64,000 bases of DNA, from positions 5,463,486 through 5,527,485 of the forward strand of contig NZ_CP022161.1 of NCBI RefSeq assembly GCF_002214185.1. The letters are read 5' to 3'. Every line of letters begins with the position of its first letter. The stretch's first letter is position 1. Below are positions 31,242-39,095 of this stretch, one piece after another. A model generated the notes under the pieces. The model saw only the letters and a program-made list of their open reading frames with translations, searched no databases and was not told where the DNA came from. The DNA is from Streptomyces capitiformicae. GTDB lineage: Bacteria > Actinomycetota > Actinomycetes > Streptomycetales > Streptomycetaceae. Both the position numbers and the translations under genes were made by a program.

Positions 31242-32198
31242 CTAGTGCCCGGGCACGTACCCGCGCTGCTTGTCGACCACGTTGGGCAGCGGCTTGCCCG
31301 CCTCCCAGAGCCCGTACAACTCCACGAACTGCGCGCCGAGTTCATCGCGCCACCCCACGGTGTCGCCGCTCATGTGGGGCGAGACGATCAGCCCGGGCAC
31401 CTCCCACAGCGGATCGTCCGGGCCCAGCGGTTCGCGCTCGAAGACATCCAGCGCCGCCCCGGCGATCCACCGCTTCCGCAACGCCTCCACGAGCGCCTCC
31501 GTCACGACGAGCTGTCCGCGCCCCACGTTGACGAACCGCGCGGAGGGCTGCATGACGCCGAAGCGGCGCGCGTCGAACATGCCGTGCGTCGCCTCCGTCA
31601 GCGGCGCCGCCGCGATCACCCAGTCGGCGCGGGCCAGCAGCCGATCCAGATCCGCGGGTCCGTGGACCCCGGCCCGCGCCACCCGCCCGACCAGGGCGGT
31701 ATGGACCCCGAGGGCCTTCAGATACCGCGCGACGGCCCGCCCGATCGGCCCCGACCCCACCACGCACGCGCGGCTCCCCGCCACCCGCAGGCCCTCCCGG
31801 TGCCGCCACTCCCGCCGCCCCTGCAACTCCAGCGTGCGCGGCAGATCCTTGGCCATGCTCAGGACGAGCGCGGCGACGTACTCGGCGATCGGCCCCTCGA
31901 ACACCCCGCGCGCGTTCGTCACCACCGTGTCGGACGCGGCCAGTTCGGGGCACAGCAGATGATCCACACCCGCGCTCGCCGTGTGCACCCAGCGCGGCCG
32001 CGGCCCGCCGCCCGGCCAGGCGTCCCGCACGGCGCGGGAGGTGAAGTCCCACACCAGCAGCACATCGGCGTACGGCAGCCGCCCGGCCAGCGTCGACGCG
32101 TCGGCGTGTTCGATCGTCGCCCGCCCGGTGAGCCGCCCGAGCCGGGGCGGAGGCTCGGCGTCGAGGACGAGAAGGGTCGGTCGGGACATTGAGGTCAT
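31242..32198 (-). CDS. D-2-hydroxyacid dehydrogenase family protein
   Basis: NAD(P)-dependent D-isomer 2-hydroxyacid dehydrogenase, 318 residues. The catalytic domain starts TLLVLDAEPPPRLG, with the substrate loop VHTASAGVDHLLCPEL and VTNARGVFEGPIAEYVAALVLSMAKDL. The dinucleotide fold has CVVGSGPIGRAVARYLKALG (GxGxxG). The catalytic Arg region is FVNVGRGQLVVTEALVEAL, and the Glu and His are in ALDVFEREPLGPDDPLWEVPGLIVSPHMSG. It heads the operon with the amidase and is divergent from the racemase-like pair, with near-repeated sites in the gap. Likely interconverts a 2-keto and 2-hydroxy acid in the same pathway. Confidence 0.88.
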   Translation of the reverse strand: MTSMSRPTLLVLDAEPPPRLGRLTGRATIEHADASTLAGRLPYADVLLVWDFTSRAVRDAWPGGGPRPRWVHTASAGVDHLLCPELAASDTVVTNARGVFEGPIAEYVAALVLSMAKDLPRTLELQGRREWRHREGLRVAGSRACVVGSGPIGRAVARYLKALGVHTALVGRVARAGVHGPADLDRLLARADWVIAAAPLTEATHGMFDARRFGVMQPSARFVNVGRGQLVVTEALVEALRKRWIAGAALDVFEREPLGPDDPLWEVPGLIVSPHMSGDTVGWRDELGAQFVELYGLWEAGKPLPNVVDKQRGYVPGH

Positions 32199-32230
32199 AG
32201 CGAGGGGAAACCGTCCGTAGTGTGTCCTTC

Positions 32231-32278
32231 AGTGCCATTTGGTGCACTTACGTATCTGTCGGTTCCTTTGGTGCGCTT
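32231..32278. promoter_or_regulatory. Repeated motif in the divergent dehydrogenase/racemase promoter
   Basis: catttggtgcactt (32236-32249) recurs as cctttggtgcgctt (32265-32278), 29 bases on. The first lies in agtgccatttggtgcact, an imperfect palindrome. It sits between two divergent catabolic genes, as expected for a shared regulator. The rest of the 200-base gap carries no gene. Confidence 0.4.
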
Positions 32279-32402
32279 GCTGTCTTTTGGGGTCCTTCGG
32301 TGGGCCGATTGACCACGCTCGCACTCGAACCTACCTTCGTCAACACGGACTTGCGTACGGTCTGTCGTCCGCCCATCTCTCTGTGTGAGGCCGGTGGCTG
32401 CC

Positions 32403-33212
32403 ATGAACATCTCCTTCCTCGGAGGACCCGAGCCGCAACGCGGTGTCGGGGTCATCGCCCCGTTCGACTTCGCCCTCGATCGCGAACTGTGGCGCTGGGT
32501 CCCGGACGACATCTCCCTGCACCTCACCCGCACCCCGTACGTCCCGGTGGAGGTGAGCCTCGACCTGGCCCGTCTGGTCTCGGAGCACGAGACGCTCCAC
32601 GAGGCGGTACGGGCGCTGAACGAGGTCGCCCCCGAGGTCGTGGCCTACGCCTGCACCAGCGGCAGCTTCGTCGGCGGGGTCGCCGGGGAGCGGGCCATGG
32701 GCGAGGCGATGACCAGGGCCGGCGCGGCGCACGCGGTCACCACCTCCGGAGCCGTCCTCGACGCGCTCGCCGAGCTGAACGCGCGCCGTATCGCCCTGGT
32801 CACCCCGTACACGGTCTCGGTGACCCAGGCCCTGGAGGACTACCTGGCGGAGGCGGACATCAGGGTCACCGGCCGCTCCTCCCTCGGCCTGGTCCGGCAC
32901 ATCTGGAAGGTCCCGTACCGCGATGTGGTCGCCATGGCTCACGAGGCGGTCCGTACGGCGGCGCCGGACGCCCTGTTCATCTCCTGCACCAACCTCCCCA
33001 CGTACGACGTCATCCCCCAGCTCGAAGCGGAACTGCGGATGCCTGTCCTCTCGGCCAACCAGGTGACGATGTGGGCGGCACTGCGTCAGCTGGGTACCCG
33101 GGCGGTGGGCCCGTACCAGGCTCTGCTCGACGAGTCGGCCAGGCAGTCCTTCGGTGCGGGGCCCGTTCCGCCACCGCCGGTACTGCCGGAAGAACAGGAA
33201 GGTTGGGCATGA
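32403..33212 (+). CDS. Maleate isomerase/Asp-Glu racemase family protein, two-cysteine form
   Basis: This superfamily (maleate isomerase, arylmalonate decarboxylase, EutA) uses two Cys residues across a pseudo-symmetrical active site. Cys84 is in AYACTSGSFVGG and Cys195 in LFISCTNLPTYDVIP, both in the expected places. VTTSGAVLDAL and VLSANQVTMWAAL complete the pattern. ATG 32403 starts with MNISFLGGPEPQRGVG; a GTG at 32385 is an alternative. The stop overlaps the start of a shorter paralogue by 4 bases, so both are made together. EutA of the ectoine pathway belongs to this superfamily, which fits the EhuB-like transporter nearby, but no ectoine hydrolase is present. Confidence 0.85.
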   Translation: MNISFLGGPEPQRGVGVIAPFDFALDRELWRWVPDDISLHLTRTPYVPVEVSLDLARLVSEHETLHEAVRALNEVAPEVVAYACTSGSFVGGVAGERAMGEAMTRAGAAHAVTTSGAVLDALAELNARRIALVTPYTVSVTQALEDYLAEADIRVTGRSSLGLVRHIWKVPYRDVVAMAHEAVRTAAPDALFISCTNLPTYDVIPQLEAELRMPVLSANQVTMWAALRQLGTRAVGPYQALLDESARQSFGAGPVPPPPVLPEEQEGWA

Positions 33213-33940
33213 CCGCACTAGGTTTCCTCTACCCGGGCCACTCCGCCGAGGACGACTACCCGCGCATAGAGCAACTCCTGGGCAGCGACATCCGGGTGGA
33301 CCTCGTGCACACCGACATCGGCGAGGACGCCCACCGCGTGGACGCCCTCCGCGAGATGGGCGCCCCCGAACGCCTCGCCGCCGGCTGCGAGGCCCTCCGC
33401 CTGGCCGGCGCGGAGGCCGTCGTCTGGGCCTGCACCAGCGGCAGCTTCGTCTACGGCTACGAAGGCGCCCACGACCAGATCCGCACCCTGGCCGTCACCG
33501 CCGGCATGCCGGCCTCCTCCACGTCCTTCGCCTTCGCGCACGCGGTCGGCGAGGTGGGCGCCCACCGCGTCGCCGTGGCGGCGACCTACCCCGACGACGT
33601 GGCCCAGCTCTTCGCGGACTTCCTGGGAGCCTCCGGCGTGGAGGTCGTCTCCCTGCACGGCGCCGGCGTCATCACAGCGGCAGAGGTCGCCACCTGGACC
33701 GTGGACGACATCCTCGGCCTGGCCCGCACCGCCGACCACGAGCGCGCCGACGCCATCCTCCTCCCGGACACCGCCCTCCACACCGCCTCCCATATCCCCA
33801 CCCTCGAAAAAGAACTCTCCAAACCAGTCCTCACCGCCAACCAGGTCTCGGTCTGGGAGGCGCTGAGGCTGACGGACAGGAGGGTGAACGCCCCAGAACT
33901 GGGCGCGTTGTTCACAAGGGAACCAATCGTGCAGGTGTAG
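33209..33940 (+). CDS. Maleate isomerase/Asp-Glu racemase paralogue lacking the second cysteine
   Basis: A 243-residue relative of the preceding gene, coupled to it by ATGA. It keeps the first active-site Cys (Cys75 in VVWACTSGSFVYG). At the second site the paralogue's ISCTNLPTY becomes LPDTALHTA, so Asp187 stands where Cys195 would be (by-eye alignment). It ends with VLTANQVSVWEALRL as in its partner. Loss of one Cys should remove racemase-type two-base chemistry, leaving a decarboxylase, a different isomerase, or a non-catalytic partner in a mixed complex. A much longer upstream extension in this frame exists but overlaps the first gene and is spurious. Confidence 0.83.
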   Translation: MTALGFLYPGHSAEDDYPRIEQLLGSDIRVDLVHTDIGEDAHRVDALREMGAPERLAAGCEALRLAGAEAVVWACTSGSFVYGYEGAHDQIRTLAVTAGMPASSTSFAFAHAVGEVGAHRVAVAATYPDDVAQLFADFLGASGVEVVSLHGAGVITAAEVATWTVDDILGLARTADHERADAILLPDTALHTASHIPTLEKELSKPVLTANQVSVWEALRLTDRRVNAPELGALFTREPIVQV

Positions 33941-33950
33941 TCGCCGGACG

Positions 33951-33973
33951 CGCCCCTGCTGTTCAGGGGTGCG
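33951..33973 (+). terminator. Terminator of the racemase-like pair (trace of repeat family A)
   Basis: cccctg (33953-33958) pairs with caggggt (33964-33970), and the flanking gcgcccctg/caggggtgcgggg resembles the family A core. Confidence 0.55.
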
Positions 33974-34078
33974 GGGATCTGCGCGGGGTAGGGGCGGCGG
34001 GGGCGGGAATAACCGGAGCCACCCTCCTGTTACCCGTCAACGCACCCCAACCCCACCACATCCCAGGAGGCACCCACC

Positions 34079-35185
34079 GTGACCACAGACGAGATACGAG
34101 GCGGAGCCCACGGCACCGCCCCCGCCCCCCTCTCCGTCCTGGACCTGGTCACGGTAGGCGCCGGCCGCACAGCCACAGACGCCCTCCGCACAAGCGTCAC
34201 CCTCGCCCGACAGACAGAAGCCCGCGGCTACCACCGCTACTGGGTCGCAGAACACCACTCCATGCCAGGCGTCGCATCATCGTCCCCCGCGGTGATCCTC
34301 GCCCACCTGGCCGCCCACACCACCCGCATCCGCCTGGGCTCGGGCGGAGTCATGCTCCCCAACCACGCCCCCCTGGTCATCGCGGAGCAGTTCGGCACAC
34401 TCGAAGCGATGGCCCCCGGCCGCATAGACCTCGGCCTCGGCAGGGCCCCCGGCACAGACGGCCCCACAGCCGCCGCCCTCCGCCGCACAGTCACCCTCCA
34501 CGAAGGCGCCGACGACTTCCCCGAGCAACTCGCGGAGCTGACCCGCTTCCTGGACGACGACTTCCCCGACGGCCACCCCTACCGCCGTATCCACGCGGTC
34601 CCGGGCCCCATCCAGGGCACCTCACCCGGCGGCGTACAGTCCCCGCACCGCCCCCCGATCTGGCTGCTCGGCTCCTCCGGCTTCAGCGCCCGCCTGGCCG
34701 GCACCCTCGGCCTGCCCTTCGCCTTCGCCCACCACTTCTCGGCGCGGAACACGATCCCGGCCCTCGACCTGTACCGCGAGTCGTTCCGTCCCTCCGCGGT
34801 CCTCGACACCCCGTACGCGCTGATCGGCGTGTCGGCACTCGCCACGGACGACGAGAAGGACGCCCGCCGTCAGGTGAGGGCGGCGGCCCTGAACATGGTC
34901 CGCCTGCGCACCGGCCGCCCCGGCCTCGTTCCGACCCCGGAGGAGGCGGAGGCGTACGAATTCAGCGTGGTCGAGAAGGACTTCATCGACTCCTGGAACG
35001 CGGACGTCGTCCACGGCGGCATCGACGAGGTCACCACCCGCCTCGACGACCTCCAAAAGCGCACCGGCGCCGACGAGTTGATGCTCACCACACACGCCCA
35101 CAGTGCCGACCTGCGCCTGCGCTCGTACGAACTGATCGCGGACGCCTACGACTTGCCGCGCACCAACGGCACCCCGGCGAACTGA
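34079..35185 (+). CDS. LLM-class flavin-dependent oxidoreductase
   Basis: Luciferase-like monooxygenase fold (TIM barrel binding FMN or F420), 368 residues. It shows [44 protein letters not shown] (the family's AEHH), [45 protein letters not shown] and [29 protein letters not shown]. The family of proteins with the AEHHSMP motif is widespread and mostly uncharacterised. GTG 34079 lies behind aggaggcaccc. It is separated from the racemase-like pair by a hairpin and may or may not belong to that island. Confidence 0.88.
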   Translation: MTTDEIRGGAHGTAPAPLSVLDLVTVGAGRTATDALRTSVTLARQTEARGYHRYWVAEHHSMPGVASSSPAVILAHLAAHTTRIRLGSGGVMLPNHAPLVIAEQFGTLEAMAPGRIDLGLGRAPGTDGPTAAALRRTVTLHEGADDFPEQLAELTRFLDDDFPDGHPYRRIHAVPGPIQGTSPGGVQSPHRPPIWLLGSSGFSARLAGTLGLPFAFAHHFSARNTIPALDLYRESFRPSAVLDTPYALIGVSALATDDEKDARRQVRAAALNMVRLRTGRPGLVPTPEEAEAYEFSVVEKDFIDSWNADVVHGGIDEVTTRLDDLQKRTGADELMLTTHAHSADLRLRSYELIADAYDLPRTNGTPAN

Positions 35186-35188
35186 GCG

Positions 35189-37135
35189 TCAGGCCCGAGG
35201 ACAGGCCGCCGCCCCCAGTATCTCGGCGATCCGCTGCGGCGACACCGCCCGGGAATACAGCCACCCCTGACCGGTGTCGCAGCCGAGCCGGCGCAGCCGG
35301 GAGGCCTGGGCGTCGGTCTCGACGCCCTCCGCGGTGACGGTCAGCCCGAGCCGGTGGGCGAGTTGGACGAGGGCCTCGACGATGATCTCGTCGGCCGGGT
35401 TCGGCTGGCCGTCGTCCTCGTCCCGGTCCTCCTGCGGGGTCTCGAACTGGAACCCCCGTACGAACGCCCCGTCCAGCTTCAGTACGGAGACCGGCAGCCG
35501 GCTCAGATACGCGAGGTTGGAGTAGCCGGTGCCGAAGTCGTCGATGGCGATACGTACGCCCATGTCGCTGAGGGCCTTGAGGGCCTGGAGGGGGCGGCCG
35601 GCGGAGCCCATGAGCGCGGACTCGGTGAGTTCGAGCTGGAGCAGGTGCGGGGCGAGCCCGGTCTCGGCGAGGATCTCGGCGACGTCGGCGACGAGGTCGG
35701 AGTCCCAGACCTGGCGGACGGCGACGTTCACACTGACGAAGATCGGGGCGCGGTCGGGGTGGTCGAGCTGCCAGCGCCGGGCCTGTCGGCAGGCGGTGGC
35801 GAGGACCCACCGCCCGAGCTGGACGATCGAACCGTCCTCCTCGGCCAGTGAGATGAACCGATTCGGCGTCAACACGCCGAACTGCGGGTGGTGCCAGCGC
35901 ACCAGCGCCTCCACCCCGCGCACCTCGCCGTCCGCCATGCCCACCAGCGGCTGGTACTCCAGGACGAACTCGCCCCGCCCGACGGCCGCCCGCAGCGTCG
36001 ACGACAGGGCCTGACGGGTCATCCGGTGGGCGTTGCGCTCGGGATCGAACAGCGTCCAGCGGGCCTTGCCGTCGGCCTTCGCCCAGTACAGCGTCGTATC
36101 GGCGGCCTGCATCAGCCCGGTCGCGGTCGCACTCGCGGACTGCCGTTCCACGACCCCGATCGAGGCGGAGACGGACAACCGCTGACCGGACAGGTCGAAC
36201 GGCGCCTGCAGGGCCTTGAGGACGGACTCGGCCAGATCGGCGAGTTGCTCGGTGCCCGTGGAGTCCTCGACCAGCAGGGCGAACTCGTCGCCGCCGAGTC
36301 TGGCCACCAGCGGCGCGCCGGCGGAGGTGCCGGGCATGGTGCAGACCCGGGTGTGCCCCGCCGCCTCGGCGCACCGGGTGAGCCGCTCGGCCACGGCCGC
36401 GAGCAGCCGGTCGCCGACGCGGTGGCCGAGGGTGTCGTTGACCGCCTTGAACCCGTCCAGGTCCAGGTAGACGAGGCCGATCCGGCCGGTGCCGACCGCG
36501 TCGTACACGTCGTACGCGTCCCGCTCCAGGGCGGCGGTGAGGCGTTCGAAGAAGAAGGCGCGGTTGGGGAGCCGGGTCACCGGGTCGTGCATCTGCAAGT
36601 GGCGGAGCCTGGCTTGAAGTTGACGGTTTGCGCTGATGTCGGCGACCGAGAGCAGGATCGCCCGCTCCTCCTCGGGCAGCGGCGCCACCGATACCTGCAC
36701 CCACAACGAGGTCCCGTCGGGACGTTTGAGCCGGCGTGTGCAGCGCAGCCGGGCCTGCCGCCCGCGCAGCACCTCGCGGTAGGCGTGCCAGGTACGCGGG
36801 TCCGAGGCCAGGTCCACCAGCTCGGCCGCGACCCGCCCCGTCAACGTCTCCGTCGTCTCCGTTGCCTCCGTCGCGGTCCCTAGCAGCGCCCCCATCGCCT
36901 CGTTGGCGGTGACGACCAGCCCGTCCCGGTCGACGACGGCCATGGCCAGCGGCGCGGCGGAGAAGGCGGCGGGTACGGCGGGCGCGTCGGAGGCGACGGG
37001 GCTCTCCGGTGTGGACGTCGGTGTGGGTGCCGATGTGGGGGTCGACGACTGAACCGTACCATTGACGTGACGCTCTGTAATCGCCGGCTGGACGAGCTCT
37101 ACCGCGGGCGCCGGCCCTTGGGACGTTCCGCTCAC
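35189..37135 (-). CDS. cdgA: PAS-GGDEF-EAL cyclic-di-GMP enzyme CdgA
   Basis: It makes and probably degrades cyclic di-GMP, the signal that locks BldD on its targets and blocks sporulation. Order: disordered Thr/Pro/Ser N-terminus (1-55), PAS (about 57-165), GGDEF domain with intact GGDEF at 281-285, EAL domain starting at 409-411 (EALVRWHHP). The EAL metal and catalytic residues are present: FVSVNVAVRQ, LELTESALM, IAIDDFGTGYSNL, VLKLDGAFV and AEGVET. No RxxD inhibition site precedes GGDEF. Architecture and synteny with the cslA region point to CdgA (SCO2817), a described BldD target. A strong BldD box lies about 200 bases upstream. Confidence 0.9.
   Translation of the reverse strand: MSGTSQGPAPAVELVQPAITERHVNGTVQSSTPTSAPTPTSTPESPVASDAPAVPAAFSAAPLAMAVVDRDGLVVTANEAMGALLGTATEATETTETLTGRVAAELVDLASDPRTWHAYREVLRGRQARLRCTRRLKRPDGTSLWVQVSVAPLPEEERAILLSVADISANRQLQARLRHLQMHDPVTRLPNRAFFFERLTAALERDAYDVYDAVGTGRIGLVYLDLDGFKAVNDTLGHRVGDRLLAAVAERLTRCAEAAGHTRVCTMPGTSAGAPLVARLGGDEFALLVEDSTGTEQLADLAESVLKALQAPFDLSGQRLSVSASIGVVERQSASATATGLMQAADTTLYWAKADGKARWTLFDPERNAHRMTRQALSSTLRAAVGRGEFVLEYQPLVGMADGEVRGVEALVRWHHPQFGVLTPNRFISLAEEDGSIVQLGRWVLATACRQARRWQLDHPDRAPIFVSVNVAVRQVWDSDLVADVAEILAETGLAPHLLQLELTESALMGSAGRPLQALKALSDMGVRIAIDDFGTGYSNLAYLSRLPVSVLKLDGAFVRGFQFETPQEDRDEDDGQPNPADEIIVEALVQLAHRLGLTVTAEGVETDAQASRLRRLGCDTGQGWLYSRAVSPQRIAEILGAAACPRA
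37068..37080. promoter_or_regulatory. Possible second BldD box inside the cdgA 5' coding region
   Basis: TGACgctctGTAA fits the BldD pattern TNAC-N5-GTNA but lies within the first 25 codons of cdgA as annotated. If functional, it would argue for a downstream promoter or start; no GTG or ATG is nearby to support the latter. Confidence 0.35.
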
Positions 37136-37334
37136 CGTTCGCTCCCGCAGTGCACTCGTTTTCGTACGGATCTCTCAAGCGTGTCTGTGCAGGAAAGTGT
37201 GCCGATCATAGAGGCTGGCCCCAGGGCCTTCTAGCCACTCCCCAGTCTCCCTGAACAACGACCTGATCCGACAGATCGTTTCTGCCCCGAGCTGAACGAC
37301 TTCCCCGAGGCGTTGATGTGGCATCGAACGCCTG

Positions 37335-37347
37335 TGACGTTCCGTGA
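37335..37347. promoter_or_regulatory. BldD box between cdgA and the divergent protease gene
   Basis: TGACgttccGTGA fits the BldD consensus TNAC-N5-GTNA at every fixed position. It lies 200 bases upstream of cdgA and 133 bases upstream of the protease start. It predicts repression of cdgA, and perhaps of the protease, by BldD with cyclic di-GMP. The remaining 300 bases of the gap hold no gene. Confidence 0.7.
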
Positions 37348-37479
37348 GCGTCCGGGGCGTCGACCCCCGCTGACTATCTGACCGCCCCTCACTCGTCCGG
37401 TGTAGACAAACAGGGCAAAGTATTACTAATTCCGAAAATCTGGATGCGGTGTTCCCAAGATCCGCATCCGGAGGTCTCC

Positions 37480-38949
37480 GTGCAGCGTCCGCTCCCCGGG
37501 AAGGGGCCTCTGCGACCTCTGTGGCCTCTGCGACCTCTGTGGCCTCTGCGGTCTCTGCGGCCTCTGTGGCAGGGTCTCCTCGGCGACCGGGCGTCCGATC
37601 TGCGCAGAGCGGCGGCCATGGCGACCTCGATGACCGCGCTCGCCGCGACCTCCCTGATCGCGGCGCCCTCGGTCGCCGTACCCCTGTCCGAGGCATGCGC
37701 GCTGCGACGGACCCACGCGCACCACTCGGAAGGCTTGGACACTTGGAACTCCGCATATCCGCGTCCCACCCGTGACCTCGATGCGGTACTGGTGTTCCTT
37801 TCTTTCCCGGACGCGACCCCCCTTACCACTCCGGCCGAGCTGACCGCCGATCACTTTCCCGCCACCAGCCAGTTCTTCGAACGCGCCTCGTACGGCAAGT
37901 TCGCGCTCCGGCCGCATCCACGCCGCGAGTGGCTGCAGATGCCGCGGCCGTCGACGGCGTACGCCATAAGGCGTGACTGGCACGCGGCCGACCGCGCCGC
38001 CTACCTGAAGGACGCGCTCGAGGCGGCCGACCCGCACGTCGACTTCTCCCGCTACGACATCGTGTACTTCATCGCCGACCCGCACGCGCCCGGCGTCGAC
38101 TCGGACGCGACGAAGGTGGTGAATCTCGAAACGCCGCTGACTGTCGACGACACGGACCTCCACCGGGTCGTCACCGTGTTCGAGAAGCATCCGCCGGACC
38201 GCCTGGTCCTCGCCCATGAGACCGGCCATGTCTTCGACCTGCCCGACCTCTACCACCGCCCCGTCGACGGCAAGGGCGACTGGGACACCCACGTCGGCGA
38301 CTGGGACCTCATGGGCAGCCAGTTCGCCCTCGCGCCGGACCTGTTCGCCTGGCACAAGTGGAAGCTGGGCTGGCTGGAGCCGCACCAGGTGGCGTGTGTG
38401 CGGGGGGTGGGGAGCACGCGGTTGACGCTGGAGGCGGTGGGGGCGGGGGCGGTGGCGGGGTCGTGGGGGGCATACGTGAGTGCGGGTGCGGGTGCGGGTG
38501 CGGGTGCGGGTGAGGGTGCGGGTGAGGGTGAGGGTGCCGGTGCCGGCGGCAGCGGTGGTACCAGTGGTGTGGTGGCCGGGGCGCCGGCCTTCGGTTCCGG
38601 TCGGGGGACGAAGCTGGCGGTCATCCGTACCGGTCCCGACAGTGCGCTCGCCATCGAGGCGCGGGGCGCGGTCGGCAACGACCACGCCGTCTGCACCCAG
38701 GGCGTCCTCGTCTACCGCATCCGCGGCGGCACCGAGTCCGGCAGCGGCCCCATCGAGGTCCTCGACGCCCATCCGCGCACCGAGGCCTGCTGGGAGGACT
38801 CCGTCTATCCGCCGCTCGCGGACGCCCCGGTGGGGGTCGGAGAGAGCTTCACGGTGCCGGGGGAGGGGGTACGGGTGGAGGTGGAGGGCCGTACACCGTC
38901 CGGGGCGTGGATCGTGAAGGTCACGACGGGATGGCGGCCCTCGATATAG
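37480..38949 (+). CDS. Secreted M6-type zinc metalloprotease
   Basis: The zinc site LVLAHETGHVFDLPDLYH (HExxH) and the following GDWDLMGSQF are those of the M6 (immune-inhibitor-A-like) domain. The N-terminus is a secretion signal (ATSMTALAATSLIAAPSVAVP) preceded by a Leu/Arg/Trp-Pro repeat. GTG 37480 follows ccggagg; an ATG at 37618 would start right at the signal, and one at 37444 is also in frame. Between the protease domain and a C-terminal beta domain lies a Gly/Ala/Glu run (GAGAGAGEGAGEGEG) that looks expanded. It is divergent from cdgA with a BldD box between, so it may be development-linked. Substrate unknown. Confidence 0.83.
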   Translation: MQRPLPGKGPLRPLWPLRPLWPLRSLRPLWQGLLGDRASDLRRAAAMATSMTALAATSLIAAPSVAVPLSEACALRRTHAHHSEGLDTWNSAYPRPTRDLDAVLVFLSFPDATPLTTPAELTADHFPATSQFFERASYGKFALRPHPRREWLQMPRPSTAYAIRRDWHAADRAAYLKDALEAADPHVDFSRYDIVYFIADPHAPGVDSDATKVVNLETPLTVDDTDLHRVVTVFEKHPPDRLVLAHETGHVFDLPDLYHRPVDGKGDWDTHVGDWDLMGSQFALAPDLFAWHKWKLGWLEPHQVACVRGVGSTRLTLEAVGAGAVAGSWGAYVSAGAGAGAGAGEGAGEGEGAGAGGSGGTSGVVAGAPAFGSGRGTKLAVIRTGPDSALAIEARGAVGNDHAVCTQGVLVYRIRGGTESGSGPIEVLDAHPRTEACWEDSVYPPLADAPVGVGESFTVPGEGVRVEVEGRTPSGAWIVKVTTGWRPSI

Positions 38950-38982
38950 CGGTCTCGGCATAGCGGTCTCGACGCCGGACGC

Positions 38983-39014
38983 AAGAAGCCCCTCGCTTCC
39001 GCGAGGGGCTTCTT
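38983..39014. terminator. Perfect hairpin, terminator of tRNA-Lys copy 3
   Basis: A 14-bp perfect stem (38983-38996 with 39001-39014) around ttcc, 8 bases past the tRNA 3' end. It also lies 34 bases past the protease stop and can act in both directions. Confidence 0.9.
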
Positions 39015-39021
39015 CGTGTCG

Positions 39022-39095
39022 TGCGCCGCCAGGGACTCGAACCCCGGACCCGCTGATTAAGAGTCAGCTGCTCTAACCAACTGAGCTAGCGGCGC
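39022..39095 (-). tRNA. tRNA-Lys (anticodon CTT), copy 3
   Basis: Identical in all 74 bases to the copies at 19809 and 24469. Its 5' ten bases overlap the stop region of the neighbouring minus-strand gene, so the tRNA may be processed from a longer transcript. Confidence 0.95.

Noticed and set aside
32222..33208. N-terminal extension of the second racemase-like gene
   Set aside because: The frame is open but overlaps the whole first racemase-like gene; the ATG at 33209 with ATGA coupling starts exactly at the family N-terminus.
25632..33940. A complete ectoine catabolic (eut/doe) locus
   Set aside because: The transporter and EutA-like proteins fit, but no ectoine hydrolase or deacetylase is present in the window.
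33154..35337. A 727-residue + strand frame over the second racemase-like gene and the LLM gene
   Set aside because: It consists of Arg/Pro/Gly runs without motifs, while both real genes have family patterns in other frames.
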